Source: JBPEWY01 sp965224095 (GTDB lineage: Bacteria > Bacteroidota > Bacteroidia > Flavobacteriales > Flavobacteriaceae). Taken from it: a DNA stretch of 64,000 bases. The stretch is from the NCBI GenBank assembly GCA_965224095.1, contig OZ245039.1, positions 372,001-436,000 of the forward strand, given 5' to 3'. Positions 1-8,167 of this stretch are shown here, in pieces. The first letter of the stretch is position 1. The number at the start of each line of letters is the position of its first letter. The notes beneath the pieces were generated by a model. That model made no database searches and had not been told where the DNA came from. It saw nothing but the letters and a program-made list of their open reading frames with translations. Both the position numbers and the translations under genes were made by a program.

Positions 1-1
1 T

Positions 2-76
2 TTTATGCTCCTTTTTGGAGGGATCAGTTTGGTATTCTCTTTTTTTTGGGTAAAAAAAATGAGTGAACGCGAATAG
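2..76 (+). CDS. C-terminal end of a membrane protein (cut by window start)
   Basis: An open frame runs in from the window edge and stops at TAG 74-76. It encodes about 24 residues: a hydrophobic stretch rich in Phe, Leu and Gly followed by a short charged tail (KKMSERE). This is how the last membrane helix and cytoplasmic tail of an inner-membrane protein usually look. It ends 8 bases before the sigma factor start on the same strand, so it may lie in the same operon. The family cannot be told from so little sequence. Confidence 0.45.
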   Translation, partial: FMLLFGGISLVFSFFWVKKMSERE

Positions 77-84
77 GTTTCTGT

Positions 85-645
85 ATGGATTCTCATTATT
101 TAAATGAGGTACTAAAAGGCAATACCAAAGCTTTTGGCTATTTCATAAAAACATATCAAAACAAAGCATTTAGTATCGCTTTTTCTATAGTGAAACAGGA
201 GGAAGATGCCAAAGATGTGGTTCAGGATAGTTTTATAGCAGCCTATACCAGGATTTCAAAATTTCGGAATGAGGCCAGATTTTCAACCTGGCTTTACAGA
301 ATCGTGGTTAATACATCGCTAAAGCATATTGATAAACAAAAAAGAAATGATAGGATGAATGAATCGTATTCAGCATCCGTGCCTTTTAAGGGAGAGCCCG
401 CCTTAAACCTCGTGCTGAGACAAATGCATCGGGATGAACTGAGGGATCTAATAAAACAGGTGCTTCAAAAAATACCCCCTAAACAAGCCCTGATACTCCA
501 ATTGTACTATATAGAAGAGCACAGTATCGAGGAAATAAAAAGTATTACTGCATTTACCAGTGCACACATAAAGGTATTATTGCACAGAGGCAGAGCAAGT
601 TTTTACCATATTATGAAAACATACAATATCGAAAAACCGTATTAA
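85..645 (+). CDS. ECF-type RNA polymerase sigma-70 factor
   Basis: A 186-residue protein of typical ECF sigma length. Residues about 15-85 match sigma region 2, including the acidic EEDAKDVVQDSF helix used in core binding and the FSTWLYRI segment used in -10 recognition. Residues about 120-180 match region 4, a helix-turn-helix starting at the LQKIPPKQ segment and ending in an HRGR-type helix. Such factors redirect RNA polymerase to a small set of stress or surface genes and are normally held by a membrane anti-sigma factor. The next gene begins one base after the stop and encodes a small two-helix membrane protein that could play that part. The target promoters cannot be read from the window. 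Confidence 0.93.
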   Translation: MDSHYLNEVLKGNTKAFGYFIKTYQNKAFSIAFSIVKQEEDAKDVVQDSFIAAYTRISKFRNEARFSTWLYRIVVNTSLKHIDKQKRNDRMNESYSASVPFKGEPALNLVLRQMHRDELRDLIKQVLQKIPPKQALILQLYYIEEHSIEEIKSITAFTSAHIKVLLHRGRASFYHIMKTYNIEKPY

Positions 646-646
646 A

Positions 647-985
647 ATGGATACCCGGGACGAACTAAAGGAAATTCTGAAAAATATAGAAAGCATTCAT
701 CAACCTATTGATCTGGAAGAAGATATTCTTAGGGTAATTGAAACCCGGGAAGAACTGAGATTAAAGGTTAAGACATATAAAATAAATGGTTTACGCGGTT
801 TATTACTATCCGTAATTCTGATCATCCAGGTATCTGTACTTTTCAGCTTTCCCGGAGATGTGGATTCTGCTTCTTATTCCACTGTAAAATATATGGCTAT
901 AGCTATTTCCCTTTTTGTCTTCTTTATACAATTGGAAATGGGAGGTTTTAAATTTATTAATCAATTAATCAAAAAAACATTATGA
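647..985 (+). CDS. small membrane protein, possible anti-sigma partner
   Basis: 112 residues. The first 45 are charged and predicted helical (ELKEILKNIESIHQ and following). Two hydrophobic segments follow at about 50-68 and 83-100. It starts one base after the sigma gene stop and overlaps the next gene by 4 bases (ATGA), so the three genes are translationally coupled. A cytoplasmic helical N-terminus followed by membrane helices is the arrangement of many ECF anti-sigma factors. No zinc-binding anti-sigma motif (HxxxCxxC) is present, so the role is inferred from position only. I do not recognise a named family. Confidence 0.8.
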   Translation: MDTRDELKEILKNIESIHQPIDLEEDILRVIETREELRLKVKTYKINGLRGLLLSVILIIQVSVLFSFPGDVDSASYSTVKYMAIAISLFVFFIQLEMGGFKFINQLIKKTL

Positions 986-2403
986 GAAGTGTTGCTTTAG
1001 TATTTCTGACATTCATTATGGTGAACTGTACAAAGTCGGATCAAAATAACACCCCCGTTTCAAGGATTGAAAAACAATTAAATGAAATGGGAAACAACGG
1101 AAAATACAGCGGATGTGTTCTTATTGCCAAAGACGAAGAAATACTTCTGAAAAAAGCCTATGGCTATGCCAATATTGCACATCGGGTTCCCAACACTACG
1201 GAAACAAAATTCGGAACAGCTTCCATGGGTAAAATGTTTACGGCCATTGCCGTGATGCAATTAAAAGAAAAAGGGGTGCTAAGACTGGATGAAACGGTTG
1301 GAGAAATTCTTCCCGAGTATCCAAACAAAACGGTCAGAGATCGTGTAACGGTTCATCAACTTCTAACCCACACATCGGGCTTAACCGATTTTTTTAATAC
1401 GGAATTTGAGTTTAAAGCCAAACATACGGTTAGAACACTTGAAGACTATTTTTCGATTTTCAGGAATGATTCCCTACTGTTTTCTCCCGGAACAAAATAC
1501 AGCTATAGTAATGCAGGGTATATAGTTTTGGGGATGTTAATAGAGAAATTAACCGGGGAAACCTACTATGATTATGTGCGCGAACATATATTCAAGCCGG
1601 CCCACATGAACAATACGGATTACTATGAAACCGATTCATCAATTGATAATCTGGCAGAAGGATATATAAAAAAGACCGAAAACGGTATTTGGAAAACAAG
1701 TGTTTATATGAAAGGCGCCAGAGGGAGTTCGGCCGGAGGAGCATATACCACGGTTACCGATTTACTTCGCTTCAGTAAGGCGTTAAAAAACAACCTGTTA
1801 ATAACCAAAGAAAGCCTGGAACTAATGCTTACAAAAACAGATAACAATGCATATGGCTACGGGTTTAACTTAAACACTTTTAATCAAACCGAGGTGTACG
1901 GCCACAACGGAGGAGCACATGGTGTATCGGCCGAATTGGATATTTATAAAAAACCGGAATATGTGGTGGTTACCTTATCAAACAGAGGGCCCCTGGACGG
2001 ATGGGTGGATGTGCGCAGTATGATACGAAAAACGCTGTCCGGTGCTACCGACGAAACCGATAAATTTCTGGGATCAAAAGAATTAATAGCGATATACAAA
2101 GCCGAAGGATACGAAGCGGCAATGACCAAACTGGAAGCATTAAACAATAATATTTCCCAGCGATACTTAATGGATGCCGCTAATAAATATCGCGATCAAA
2201 AAAAATATAAAAATGCAATCGACATTCTCAATATTCTGGTAAAAGCAATACCTGACTCCTGGTACTGTTTTAGCATTTTGGCGGATACTTATTTAGAATC
2301 CGGAAACAAAACGGAAGCTATTAAAAACTATCGCAAAAGCCTGGAATTAGAGCCTAAAAACACCTGGGCCATTGAAAAGCTTGAACAGTTAAATGCCCTG
2401 TAA
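982..2403 (+). CDS. serine hydrolase (class C beta-lactamase family) lipoprotein with C-terminal TPRs
   Basis: 473 residues. The N-terminus is a lipoprotein signal with the lipobox ending at Cys16 (IMVNC). Residues about 30-350 form a beta-lactamase/DD-peptidase-like fold: the SxxK nucleophile motif is S81-M-G-K84, the YxN motif is Y175-S-N177, and an HNGG segment near 311 fills the KTG-like position. Residues about 390-470 read as two tetratricopeptide repeats, an architecture common in Bacteroidota serine hydrolases. The likely substrate is a peptide or ester in the periplasm or at the surface; resistance to beta-lactams should not be assumed. It is the third gene of the sigma operon, so it may be controlled by, or act as effector of, that sigma system. 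Confidence 0.9.
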   Translation: MRSVALVFLTFIMVNCTKSDQNNTPVSRIEKQLNEMGNNGKYSGCVLIAKDEEILLKKAYGYANIAHRVPNTTETKFGTASMGKMFTAIAVMQLKEKGVLRLDETVGEILPEYPNKTVRDRVTVHQLLTHTSGLTDFFNTEFEFKAKHTVRTLEDYFSIFRNDSLLFSPGTKYSYSNAGYIVLGMLIEKLTGETYYDYVREHIFKPAHMNNTDYYETDSSIDNLAEGYIKKTENGIWKTSVYMKGARGSSAGGAYTTVTDLLRFSKALKNNLLITKESLELMLTKTDNNAYGYGFNLNTFNQTEVYGHNGGAHGVSAELDIYKKPEYVVVTLSNRGPLDGWVDVRSMIRKTLSGATDETDKFLGSKELIAIYKAEGYEAAMTKLEALNNNISQRYLMDAANKYRDQKKYKNAIDILNILVKAIPDSWYCFSILADTYLESGNKTEAIKNYRKSLELEPKNTWAIEKLEQLNAL

Positions 2404-2451
2404 TAACCAAAGTACGGCAAGGTATTCAGACTATTGATTTTCGTTAACCGC

Positions 2452-4461
2452 CTACCAAATTTTAATCCGTGCTGATTCCGGTTTATAATTGGCATCTCCT
2501 TCCTGAACACCAAAGGCTTCATAAAAGGGAGTGAAATTCATTAAAGGGCCGTTTACACGCCATATGGGCGGTGAATGCGGATCGTTGGCCACGTAATTAC
2601 GCAGAAACTCATCGCGGGTTTTAACGCGCCAGATACGGGCAATCGATAAAAAGAAACGCTGATCAGGGGTATAGCCGCCTATACGCACCGTATCCTGCCC
2701 CTGTTCGGTCATTTTAAAAGCGTCGTAAGCTATGGCAATACCGCCGTTATCTGCAGTATTTTCACCCACGGTCAGAGCTCCCTTAAGGTGAACGCTGTCC
2801 AGCACCGTAAAGGCATCGTACTGGTTGATTACCTGCCTGGTTTTCGCCCTGAATTTTTTGTAATCCTCTTCCGTCCACCAGTTTTTAACGTTTCCCTCTT
2901 TATCATATTGAGCACCCTGATCATCAAAGGCATGGGTAAATTCATGACCGATCACCATACCTATTCCACCATAATTCACTGCGTCATCGGCATACAAATC
3001 AAAATAAGGAGACTGCAGTATTCCGGCAGGAAAAACAATCTCATTAAGCGACGGATTGTAATACGCAGTCACCGTAGACGGGGTTGTATGCCATTCATGC
3101 CGGTCAGGGGCTTTGTTTAATTTATTGAGATCGTATTGATAATCATCCTGTCTTAACGCCACAACATTTTCAAAAAACTTATCCCGGTCTATAGTAACAT
3201 TATATGTTCTCCACACGTCGGGATAACCTATTTTTTTTGTAATGGCATAGAGCTTATCCTTAGCCTTCAGTTTGGTGCTATCGCTCATCCAATCCAATTG
3301 ATCGATTCTGTTCTCAAAGGCTTTTTGCAAATTATTTACCAGTTCCAAAGCCCGCTTTTTGGCAGCTTCATTAAAGTGTTGTTTTACATATAACTGTCCC
3401 AGGGCATATCCTATTTGGCGGTCTACCCGCTGCGCCATCAATTGGGCCCGTGACTTTTGAACCGACTGGCCGGACAGAACCCTGGAATAAGCAAAAGAAG
3501 CATCCTGATAGGGCTGACTGAGTATATTGGCATAAGCACCCAGTGTATTCGCGGTTAAATACGTTTTCCAGTCTTCCAGCGGCAGCGAACCCAACATCGT
3601 ATTCAGCTTATCGTAATAGGCCGGCTGGCGCACATCAACGGAATCCGCATCCATCTCTAAATTTTGTAATAAGCTTATCCAGCCAATATTAGGCTGATCT
3701 CTGTTAAGGTCTGCCACCGATAGTTTATGATAATTAGCCTTAACATCTCTTCGTTCCACTCTGGTTTTATGCGATTCGGCTAATTGTTCTTCCATAGTAT
3801 AAACCCTATCGGCCTTTTCTTTGGCATCAGGGATGTTGGATAATTCAAATAAAGTGGCCATATAATTTTTATAGGCGTGTTGAATAGTCACCGCTACCGA
3901 ATCTGTTCTGAAATAATAATCGCGATCCGGTAAACCCGTTCCGGCCTGAACGAAATGCACAATGTTCACACTACTGTTTGCCTGATCCGGACGTATATAG
4001 GGATAGATAATTGAATAATCGTTGGCACGGAGTTCATCGGCCACAAATGTCATGATCCCCGGAATATCATTAATTGCATCAATTTTACTTAACAGGGGTT
4101 TTATAGGAGCAATACCCCGACGGTTTATACTGGCCGTATCCATTCCGGAAGCATAAAAATCTCCTACTTTTTGTTCGATACTTCCCTTTACATGATCACC
4201 TCCGGATGCTTCCTCCAGGATTTTTTGTAACAGCTTTTTTTGCGGGATATTCAAATATCGGTACGAACCCACACCCACCTGATCTTCCGCAATGGTAACC
4301 GTATCGTACCAGGATTTATTTACATGATCAAAGAAATTATCTCCGGGTCTGATAGCCGGATCGATCCCGTCAAAAATTACCTGGCTTGCAGCGGTAGTAT
4401 TTTCCTGCTTACAGGAAAACAGTAGTAGCAGACTAAATGCGAAACAATAAAGATTTTTCAT
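2452..4461 (-). CDS. M13 (neprilysin/PepO) family zinc metallopeptidase, lipoprotein
   Basis: 669 residues, the usual size for M13 enzymes. The lipoprotein signal ends in the lipobox LLFSC (Cys17). The zinc motif HEFTH is near residue 507, followed by AFDDQG; the third ligand lies in ENTADNGG near residue 565. Near the C-terminus the segment containing WRV and the acidic PHSPP region correspond to the substrate-binding part of the family. M13 enzymes cut small peptides on the amino side of hydrophobic residues; here it would work in the periplasm or at the outer membrane. It stands alone, convergent with the serine hydrolase operon. Confidence 0.95.
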   Translation of the reverse strand: MKNLYCFAFSLLLLFSCKQENTTAASQVIFDGIDPAIRPGDNFFDHVNKSWYDTVTIAEDQVGVGSYRYLNIPQKKLLQKILEEASGGDHVKGSIEQKVGDFYASGMDTASINRRGIAPIKPLLSKIDAINDIPGIMTFVADELRANDYSIIYPYIRPDQANSSVNIVHFVQAGTGLPDRDYYFRTDSVAVTIQHAYKNYMATLFELSNIPDAKEKADRVYTMEEQLAESHKTRVERRDVKANYHKLSVADLNRDQPNIGWISLLQNLEMDADSVDVRQPAYYDKLNTMLGSLPLEDWKTYLTANTLGAYANILSQPYQDASFAYSRVLSGQSVQKSRAQLMAQRVDRQIGYALGQLYVKQHFNEAAKKRALELVNNLQKAFENRIDQLDWMSDSTKLKAKDKLYAITKKIGYPDVWRTYNVTIDRDKFFENVVALRQDDYQYDLNKLNKAPDRHEWHTTPSTVTAYYNPSLNEIVFPAGILQSPYFDLYADDAVNYGGIGMVIGHEFTHAFDDQGAQYDKEGNVKNWWTEEDYKKFRAKTRQVINQYDAFTVLDSVHLKGALTVGENTADNGGIAIAYDAFKMTEQGQDTVRIGGYTPDQRFFLSIARIWRVKTRDEFLRNYVANDPHSPPIWRVNGPLMNFTPFYEAFGVQEGDANYKPESARIKIW

Positions 4462-4480
4462 AAGTGTAAACTCGTTTTAC

Positions 4481-4488
4481 CAAAGGTA
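4481..4488 (-). promoter_or_regulatory. candidate Bacteroidota -7 box of the M13 peptidase gene
   Basis: On the minus strand the octamer reads TACCTTTG, an exact match to the Bacteroidota -7 consensus TAnnTTTG, 20 bases upstream of the start codon at 4461. No clear TTG -33 element lies at the expected 19-21 base distance, so the call is moderate. Confidence 0.42.
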
Positions 4489-4612
4489 CTTAATTTTTAC
4501 CGCGGTTATTTGTCTTTATTTCCGGAAACCCTCTTTTACAGCATTTTTGTCAGTATAGCATTTTAGTTTTAAATTTATCGTTTGACTCTTAGCTGTAAGA
4601 AATTCATTTTTT

Positions 4613-5722
4613 ATGTACACAAAAAGAAATTACTCTTTAAAAGATATGCTGTCATGGACGCGGCGCTATATTTTAATCTTTATCATTTTATCGTTGATTC
4701 CGGTAATACTTTATACCGGTTTGCGCTGGTACTGGTTGCATTTGCCTTGGTTGCCCATAGGTTTGGTTGGTACGGCACTGGCCTTTATCATCTCGTTTAA
4801 AAACAATGCGTCTTATGGTCGTTTGTGGGAAGCCCGTAAGATCTGGGGGGGTATTGTAAATGCTTCGCGCTCATTCGCTATGATGACTAACGATTTTATT
4901 ACCAACGAACACGCTAAAGAAAAGCTCCCGGAAAACGATTTTTTTAAAATCAGAAAACAACTCATTATGCGTCATGTGGCCTGGATGGCTTCCTTGCGTC
5001 ATGCGCTCCGTGCCCCGAAGCCCTGGGAAGTTTCCTATATAAACAAATCCGACCGAAAGTATATTGATACCTATTTAAATGTAAAAGAACACAATGTTAG
5101 CCTGGAAGAAGAACTCAAAGGGTATGTGTCTGAAGATGAAAAACAGTTTATTTTGAGCCAGCGTAATAAACAGGGAGCCTGTTTAAATTTACAGTCAAAA
5201 CAATTACGAGAGCTAAAAGAAAAAGGATATATCTGGGAATTCTCTTTTTTGGAAATGGAAAAAATGCTGGTGGAGTTTTTTACACTGCAGGGAAAAGTAG
5301 AACGTATTAAAAACTTTCCCTATCCCAGGCAATTTGCTACTCTGAATCGTTTTTTTATCTGGATTTTTGTGGCCCTGTTACCCTATGGAATGATGCATGA
5401 ATTCGATAAGATCGGAAAACAAATCGTTACGTTAAGCGAACAATGGAAACCCTATCCCATAGGTGGTTATCATCATTTAATTGAATTAATCGGTGAGCAT
5501 TTTGTTTGGTTTACCATTCCTTTCAGCGTTATCATTTCCTGGATCTTTCATACGATGGAACGCATTGGGGAGGTATCGGAAAATCCCTTTGAGGGTACTC
5601 CTAATGACATTCCCATCACCACAATGTCCAGGGCCATTGAAATTGATATCCGACAAATTATTGGAGATAAAGCGACTGATATACCGGAACCGATTAAACC
5701 TGTTCACGATACGCAAATGTAA
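4613..5722 (+). CDS. bestrophin family (UPF0187) ion channel protein
   Basis: 369 residues. Hydrophobic segments occur at about 18-37, 42-62, 247-265 and 298-318. The segment FKNNASYGRLWEARKIWGG after the second helix is the hallmark of bacterial bestrophin/UPF0187 proteins, and the late FEGTPNDIP sequence matches the conserved C-terminal NPFE.. motif. Homologues form pentameric anion or cation channels in the inner membrane. It is a single gene between two genes on the opposite strand. Family call is firm; the ion carried is unknown. Confidence 0.92.
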   Translation: MYTKRNYSLKDMLSWTRRYILIFIILSLIPVILYTGLRWYWLHLPWLPIGLVGTALAFIISFKNNASYGRLWEARKIWGGIVNASRSFAMMTNDFITNEHAKEKLPENDFFKIRKQLIMRHVAWMASLRHALRAPKPWEVSYINKSDRKYIDTYLNVKEHNVSLEEELKGYVSEDEKQFILSQRNKQGACLNLQSKQLRELKEKGYIWEFSFLEMEKMLVEFFTLQGKVERIKNFPYPRQFATLNRFFIWIFVALLPYGMMHEFDKIGKQIVTLSEQWKPYPIGGYHHLIELIGEHFVWFTIPFSVIISWIFHTMERIGEVSENPFEGTPNDIPITTMSRAIEIDIRQIIGDKATDIPEPIKPVHDTQM

Positions 5723-5806
5723 TTTGAAGAGTTTTATACACAGCACATAAAACCGGGATGGGTATCGGAATCATTTCTAACCGGCAGTATGCTTTAGCAG
5801 AACTAT

Positions 5807-6646
5807 TTAATATACCTCCAGCTTATACCCCACCCCGTGCACATTGGTTATCTTGATGGAATCGTCTTCCTTTAGTTTCTTTCGCAGCTTTGAAATATAA
5901 GTATCCAGGCTTCTCCCGACAATAACACCGTGATCTTCCCAGACCCTTTTAGTCAGTTCATCTCTTTTTACCACCTGATTCGGATGTGCAATAAAAATGG
6001 CCAATAGCTCGCATTCTTTTTTTGAAAGACTGATTTCCCTGGCGGATTTCACCAGTTTGTTTTGCTCCGGATAAAATGTAAAACTGCCTATAACATAATT
6101 CTCTTCATGGGGTGAGGGTATGATTTTTTTTCTTTTAAAAAACAATAAAAATACCGTTAAAATACCTCCTGTTATTAATAAATACACATAGATGGAAGTT
6201 TGCTGTTGCGGCTTTTGAGTTTCAAAAAACCTGATACTCAGAATATAACACGCTCTGGGTAGATATCTTCCGCTGCAGGGTATAATTCCCTTTTCTTTAT
6301 TTTTATTCATCTCGTAACTATATACCACTTCTCCGTCGGTACATTGAATTACTTCGGTCAGATAATTCTGAGGGATATTTGCTTTTTGAAAACTTCCTTT
6401 AACCAAAGCTACCAGGGTATCCGGGTGGATGGCCAAAGGCCCCTCGAAAGATACCTGATAAGTAAATTCCTCCAATTCCCGAACCGGTAGTACCCTTGAA
6501 CTGGTATCCTGATTACTTAGCAATAACCGATGCCCCACATCACGCAGCGCTACTTTTATATGGCCTTCTTCCTGTAAGGGCTTATTATAAGAGCATGACC
6601 AGACGCAGTGAATTATAACAACGATGTAAAGACTTTTTAAAAACAT
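5807..6646 (-). CDS. membrane-anchored winged-helix (OmpR-type) transcriptional regulator
   Basis: 279 residues from the ATG at 6646. An in-frame extension to 6748 is possible, but the 6646 start gives an N-terminal hydrophobic signal with a lipobox-like Cys (CVWSC). Then comes a periplasmic region of about 130 residues, one membrane helix at about 150-170 (YVYLLITGGILTVFLLFF) and a basic KRKK stop. The C-terminal 95 residues form an OmpR/PhoB-type winged helix (SLSKKECELLAIF, VKRDELTKRVWE, RSLDTYISKLRKKL, NVHGVGYKLEVY). There is no receiver domain. It is therefore a one-component sensor with its DNA-binding domain at the C-terminus, the reverse of ToxR. Three 11-bp direct repeats in the divergent upstream region (6709-6741) are a likely target. 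Confidence 0.85.
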   Translation of the reverse strand: MFLKSLYIVVIIHCVWSCSYNKPLQEEGHIKVALRDVGHRLLLSNQDTSSRVLPVRELEEFTYQVSFEGPLAIHPDTLVALVKGSFQKANIPQNYLTEVIQCTDGEVVYSYEMNKNKEKGIIPCSGRYLPRACYILSIRFFETQKPQQQTSIYVYLLITGGILTVFLLFFKRKKIIPSPHEENYVIGSFTFYPEQNKLVKSAREISLSKKECELLAIFIAHPNQVVKRDELTKRVWEDHGVIVGRSLDTYISKLRKKLKEDDSIKITNVHGVGYKLEVY

Positions 6647-6708
6647 TTTAGTGCGAATATTCGTAGTTCCGTACAAAGAACATATAATATCATGACTTTT
6701 TACAAGGG

Positions 6709-6741
6709 TTGACACTTCTTTTACACTTTTTTGACATCTGT
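6709..6741. promoter_or_regulatory. three 11-bp direct repeats, candidate winged-helix operator
   Basis: TTGACAC at 6709, TTTACAC at 6720 and TTGACAT at 6731 are spaced by exactly 11 bases. OmpR/PhoB-type winged helices bind direct repeats with this period. The site lies in the region between the divergent regulator (5807-6646) and the lipoprotein gene at 6810, so it could control both. The link to this regulator is inference. Confidence 0.5.
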
Positions 6742-6809
6742 TAACCAATCAACTTCTAGTTTTACCACAATAATCATATCTAAATTCATTCTTTAAAACA
6801 ATCCGAATT

Positions 6810-7367
6810 ATGAAACAGTTAATAGCAATCTTTCTCACGCTGAGCGTATTTTACTGCGACGGAGAATCAAAAAAAAGTACATCGATGGCAACCTATGATC
6901 TGACCAGCAACCCGATTCCCGAAGCGCAGGTGGGGCCGGTACGTAATAGTGAGCCTTATTCTATTGATCTTCAAATTGATACCATAAACAGCCAATTATT
7001 TAATTTAAAAATTTTTATCAAATTAAACGACGGTGCACATTATGTATCCCCGCATTCCAGCATTGCCTACACCGGGCGTTTTACCATGACCATAATGGAT
7101 CATGACGATCTACAAATGGTAGGGGCCCTGAACGAAACTCCGAGATCGGTTGAGGAATACGACTCACATCCATTCATTAATGGTCCGGTGAACTGGGTTC
7201 GCGTAAATACGGTTTATACGCAGTTGATTTCTATTAAAAACAAGAAAGATTTTGAGGTTATCGGGGACTTACAGTTTACCATAGAACCTCGATGTACCCT
7301 CGAAAAAATTCCTTTTATAATTAAATATGAAGAAGGTGAAATGAAATTTGAGTTATTTCAATGTTAA
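6810..7367 (+). CDS. hypothetical lipoprotein
   Basis: 185 residues starting with a lipoprotein signal (lipobox SVFYC, Cys16). The rest is soluble and beta-rich, with no catalytic motif that I recognise. It is divergent from the membrane winged-helix regulator and separated from it by about 160 bases that contain the 11-bp repeats, so it is the best candidate target of that regulator. The C-terminal part (FTIEPRCTLEKIPFIIKYEEG) may be an immunoglobulin-like strand pattern. Function unknown. Confidence 0.75.
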   Translation: MKQLIAIFLTLSVFYCDGESKKSTSMATYDLTSNPIPEAQVGPVRNSEPYSIDLQIDTINSQLFNLKIFIKLNDGAHYVSPHSSIAYTGRFTMTIMDHDDLQMVGALNETPRSVEEYDSHPFINGPVNWVRVNTVYTQLISIKNKKDFEVIGDLQFTIEPRCTLEKIPFIIKYEEGEMKFELFQC

Positions 7368-7453
7368 TCACCCCTGTATTAGTGCCTAATCCGGGCCAAT
7401 AAATTCTTTTTCCAATATGACATATAGAACACTTAAAATATACTAAATACCTC

Positions 7454-8167
7454 TTACAGCATATTTTTTCCAATCCGTTTAAAAAAATCAATTTTGTATG
7501 TATTTCCCAGTGGAAGTTCCTTCCCATTCATACAAACGGAAATCGAAGTGGTTTTATCTATTTGATTCACCGCTACCAGATACGACTTATGAATCTGAAC
7601 AAAATGAGACTTCGGAAGGTTTTCTAATATGCTCTTTAAAGTACTGTAAGTGATGATTTGTTTATCGGTTAAATGGATGGCTACATAGTTTTTCAGGCCT
7701 TCTACATAAATGATGTCTTTGGTATATATTTTTTCAAAATTATTCTTACCATCGGTTTTTACAAATAAAACGTCTCCCTTACCAGAAGTTTCTTCAATGG
7801 CTTTTTGATAGGAGTTTACTTTTAGTACTGCCTGATAGAAACGTTCAAATTCAAAAGGTTTTAAAAGATAGTCTACAGCATTCAAATCGTAGCTCTCGAT
7901 AGCGAACTGCGGATATGCAGTAGTAAAAATAATCTTTATTTTATCGTTGAGAATTTTTGAGAGTTGGATACCGGTTAAATCGGGCATCTGAATATCTAAA
8001 AATACCAGATCAAGGTTTTCTTTCTCAATTATCTGCAAAGCTGCTAAGGAACTGGTAGTGGTAGTAACCAGTTCTAAAAAGGGTACTTTTTCAATATACT
8101 TTTCAAGCAGCCTAATAGCGGGCGGCTCATCGTCAATTACTATACACCGTATTAATTTCCTGTTCAT
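7454..8167 (-). CDS. LytTR-family response regulator
   Basis: 237 residues. Residues 1-120 form a receiver domain with the acidic pocket at D12-D13, the phosphoacceptor D58 (FLDIQMPD) and the conserved Lys in YLLKPFEF. Residues about 135-235 form a LytTR DNA-binding domain (IIYVEGLKNYVAIHL, FVQIHKSYLVAVNQI, LPLGNTYK). It overlaps the upstream sensor kinase by 4 bases, so the two form a coupled LytS/LytR-type pair. Such pairs control surface and cell-envelope genes in Bacteroidota; the nearby outer-membrane barrel at 9404 is a possible target. Confidence 0.94.
   Translation of the reverse strand: MNRKLIRCIVIDDEPPAIRLLEKYIEKVPFLELVTTTTSSLAALQIIEKENLDLVFLDIQMPDLTGIQLSKILNDKIKIIFTTAYPQFAIESYDLNAVDYLLKPFEFERFYQAVLKVNSYQKAIEETSGKGDVLFVKTDGKNNFEKIYTKDIIYVEGLKNYVAIHLTDKQIITYSTLKSILENLPKSHFVQIHKSYLVAVNQIDKTTSISVCMNGKELPLGNTYKIDFFKRIGKNML

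Noticed and set aside
4582..4800. 72-codon frame overlapping the start of the bestrophin gene
   Set aside because: It is a shifted-frame shadow of the bestrophin gene, which has clear family motifs.
6654..6663. Palindrome CGAATATTCG upstream of the winged-helix regulator
   Set aside because: Short and AT-rich, no second copy seen; the 11-bp direct repeats are the better operator candidate.
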